Positions 14,028 to 15,411 of a stretch of DNA of 15,411 bases are shown one piece after another (positions within the stretch are counted from its first letter, which is position 1; each line of letters opens with the position of its first letter). This DNA is from Acidobacteriota bacterium. Its GTDB lineage: Bacteria > Acidobacteriota > Terriglobia > Terriglobales > Acidobacteriaceae. Below the pieces are notes generated by a model. The model did no database searches. It saw only the letters and a list, made by a program, of their open reading frames with translations, and had not been told where the DNA came from. The position numbers were made by a program, and so were the translations under genes. Where the stretch lies: positions 1 through 15,411 of the forward strand of contig JAEZPW010000359.1 of assembly GCA_023441255.1 (NCBI GenBank), in the 5' to 3' direction.

Positions 14028-15411
14028 TCAGCCCTGCACAAGTGCATCGTCCCACTTCCAGTTTTTGAATTGCTTCCTCACTTCTTTCTTGAGCAGTTTG
14101 CCGGTCGGCGTGTGGGGCAGTGCGGTGACGAAAACGATAGCGTCCGGCAGTTGCCAGGGAGCGAATTTCACGGCCAGGAACTCGCGGAGCTCGTGCGAGG
14201 TCACACGGGCGCCTTCTTCCAGTACCACAGCGGCCAACGGACGTTCCTGCCACTTCGGGTGCTGAACGGCCACCACGGCGGCCTCTTTCACGGCCGGATG
14301 CCCCATGAGTTCGTTCTCAAGATCAACGGAACTGATCCAGTCATTGCCGTAGCGAATAAGGTCTTTCGCTCGGTCGGTCATGTGGAGGTAGCCCTCCGAA
14401 TCGATGGTTCCGACGTCGCCAGTGCGAAACCATCCATCCTCGGTCCACTTCCCGCGAAGTTCCGGCAGGTTGTAGTAACTGGCCGTTACCCACGGACCTC
14501 GTATCTGCACCTCGCCCAAGGTTCGGCCGTCCCACTGGTTTGGACCTTCGTCGCCGAACGACCTCACGTCGACAAAGGGGAGCGGTAATCCCTGGCTGGC
14601 TCGCAGTTCGTTCTTTTCGGAATCGGTGAGGCTGAACAAAGATGGCTTTAGAGTTGATACAGTCGCGAGAGGCGAACTCTCTACAAGTCCCCAACCCTGA
14701 ACCACACGGATTCCATGATGATCCATGTCGCGTATCAGCGATGGGGGAGGGGCGGCACCTGAGACAAGAATTCGAGTATTCGGTGAGAAGTTCCACCGTG
14801 CAGGTTCACGTTCCATGCGATGGAGCACATCCATCCATTCGATCGGGACAGCTGCGGACAAGGTGACCTGCTCTTCTGTCATGAGGGACAGCAGGTCGTC
14901 AGGATTGGAATTGTCTGCAGCGAACACTTGCCGGCACCCCGCGATGGTGGCTGCATACGGTAATCCCCAGGCATTCGCGTGATAAAACGGGACGAGCGGC
15001 ATGACAACATCGTTTTGAGAAATGCAAAGTGCGTCGGGCAGCGACATGGCCAGTGAGTGCAGGACGATGGCCCTGTGCGAATATGCGACACCTTTAGGAC
15101 TCCCGGCAGTCCCGGTGGTGTAGCAGAGAACGGCTGCCTCATTCTCGTGCAGGGATGGGTAGGAGAACTTCCCTTCCGCCCGCCCCAGAAAGGTTTCGTA
15201 GTCCTCGTATTCGCGCCCCGTAAATTGGCCTGAACGCGCAACCACGATCACGTTCCTGCAATCGACGCGTTCCTGGATTTCCCACCACAGAGGCAAGAGG
15301 TCTTCGTCCACGATAGCGAAACGGTCCTCGGCATGGTTCACCACGTAGCCGAGATCGTTCGCATGCAGACGATGGTTGAGCGTGTGAACCACTCCACCTG
15401 CCGCAGGTATT
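14028..15411 (-). CDS. Acyl-CoA ligase (AMP-binding, medium/long-chain fatty acid type), 5' part outside window
   Basis: Adenylate-forming enzyme that activates a fatty acid with ATP and joins it to CoA. The 460 visible residues lack the N-terminus: the frame stays open to the window edge and begins IPAAGGVVHTLNHRL, a conserved internal stretch of this family, so the GTG at 15392 is an internal Val codon, not the start. About 80-90 residues should lie to the right. Visible motifs, counted from the first full codon: P-loop YTTGTAGSPKG (97-107), GWGLVESSP (239-247), WFRTGDVG (327-334), DRAKDLIRYGNDWIS (346-360) and PTGKLLKK with the catalytic Lys (435-442). Two nucleotide-contact positions deviate from the usual forms (TAG for TTG; GLVE for GxTE). 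The WIS segment and overall resemblance point to the AlkK-like branch, but the acyl substrate is not certain. Confidence 0.93.
   Translation of the reverse strand, partial: IPAAGGVVHTLNHRLHANDLGYVVNHAEDRFAIVDEDLLPLWWEIQERVDCRNVIVVARSGQFTGREYEDYETFLGRAEGKFSYPSLHENEAAVLCYTTGTAGSPKGVAYSHRAIVLHSLAMSLPDALCISQNDVVMPLVPFYHANAWGLPYAATIAGCRQVFAADNSNPDDLLSLMTEEQVTLSAAVPIEWMDVLHRMEREPARWNFSPNTRILVSGAAPPPSLIRDMDHHGIRVVQGWGLVESSPLATVSTLKPSLFSLTDSEKNELRASQGLPLPFVDVRSFGDEGPNQWDGRTLGEVQIRGPWVTASYYNLPELRGKWTEDGWFRTGDVGTIDSEGYLHMTDRAKDLIRYGNDWISSVDLENELMGHPAVKEAAVVAVQHPKWQERPLAAVVLEEGARVTSHELREFLAVKFAPWQLPDAIVFVTALPHTPTGKLLKKEVRKQFKNWKWDDALVQG

Noticed and set aside
14028..15392. Complete acyl-CoA ligase starting at 15392
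   Set aside because: The codon at 15392 is a Val within the conserved GGVVHTLN segment, and the frame stays open to the window edge, so the gene is truncated by the window.

Overview
The window looks like ordinary chromosomal DNA from a GC-rich Gram-negative bacterium, most probably an Acidobacteriota member of the Terriglobia/Koribacter type. This rests on recalled resemblance of several proteins (an SMC with a long insert in its head domain, a small Fis-like regulator beside purC and cvpA) and on the short repeat at the left end whose translation contains RSFAALRMT, which I remember as very common in acidobacterial genomes. None of this was checked by a search.

Layout, left to right. Positions 1-234 hold no convincing gene but are packed with small hairpins and a direct repeat. 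On the minus strand from 4547 down to 235 lies a two-gene RND efflux operon: a lipoprotein membrane-fusion adaptor followed by an AcrB/MexB-type inner-membrane pump. No outer-membrane channel or regulator is next to it. A 547-base divergent intergenic region (4548-5094) carries a cluster of TTGCAC/TGTGCAA-like words and inverted repeats. On the plus strand, smc (5095-9084, TTG start) ends at a strong intrinsic terminator. A good sigma-70 promoter then starts purC-cvpA followed by a small Fis-type DNA-binding protein. A secreted protein made of three fibronectin-III-like repeats follows, closed by another strong terminator. Next are a phosphofructokinase with its own promoter and hairpin terminator, and a small two-helix membrane protein. 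On the minus strand at the right edge is the 3' part of an acyl-CoA ligase gene that runs out of the window.

The genes are mainly housekeeping: chromosome organisation (smc), purine synthesis (purC), glycolysis (pfk), fatty-acid activation and drug/solvent efflux. I see no phage, transposase, CRISPR array, tRNA or rRNA, and no clearly new multi-gene system. The points most worth checking are the phosphofructokinase active site, which reads as pyrophosphate-dependent (Asp104, Lys124), the roughly 115-residue acidic, Ala/Pro-rich insertion inside the SMC ATPase head, the purC-cvpA-Fis-like linkage, the operator-like repeats between the efflux operon and smc, and the nested hairpin after pfk.
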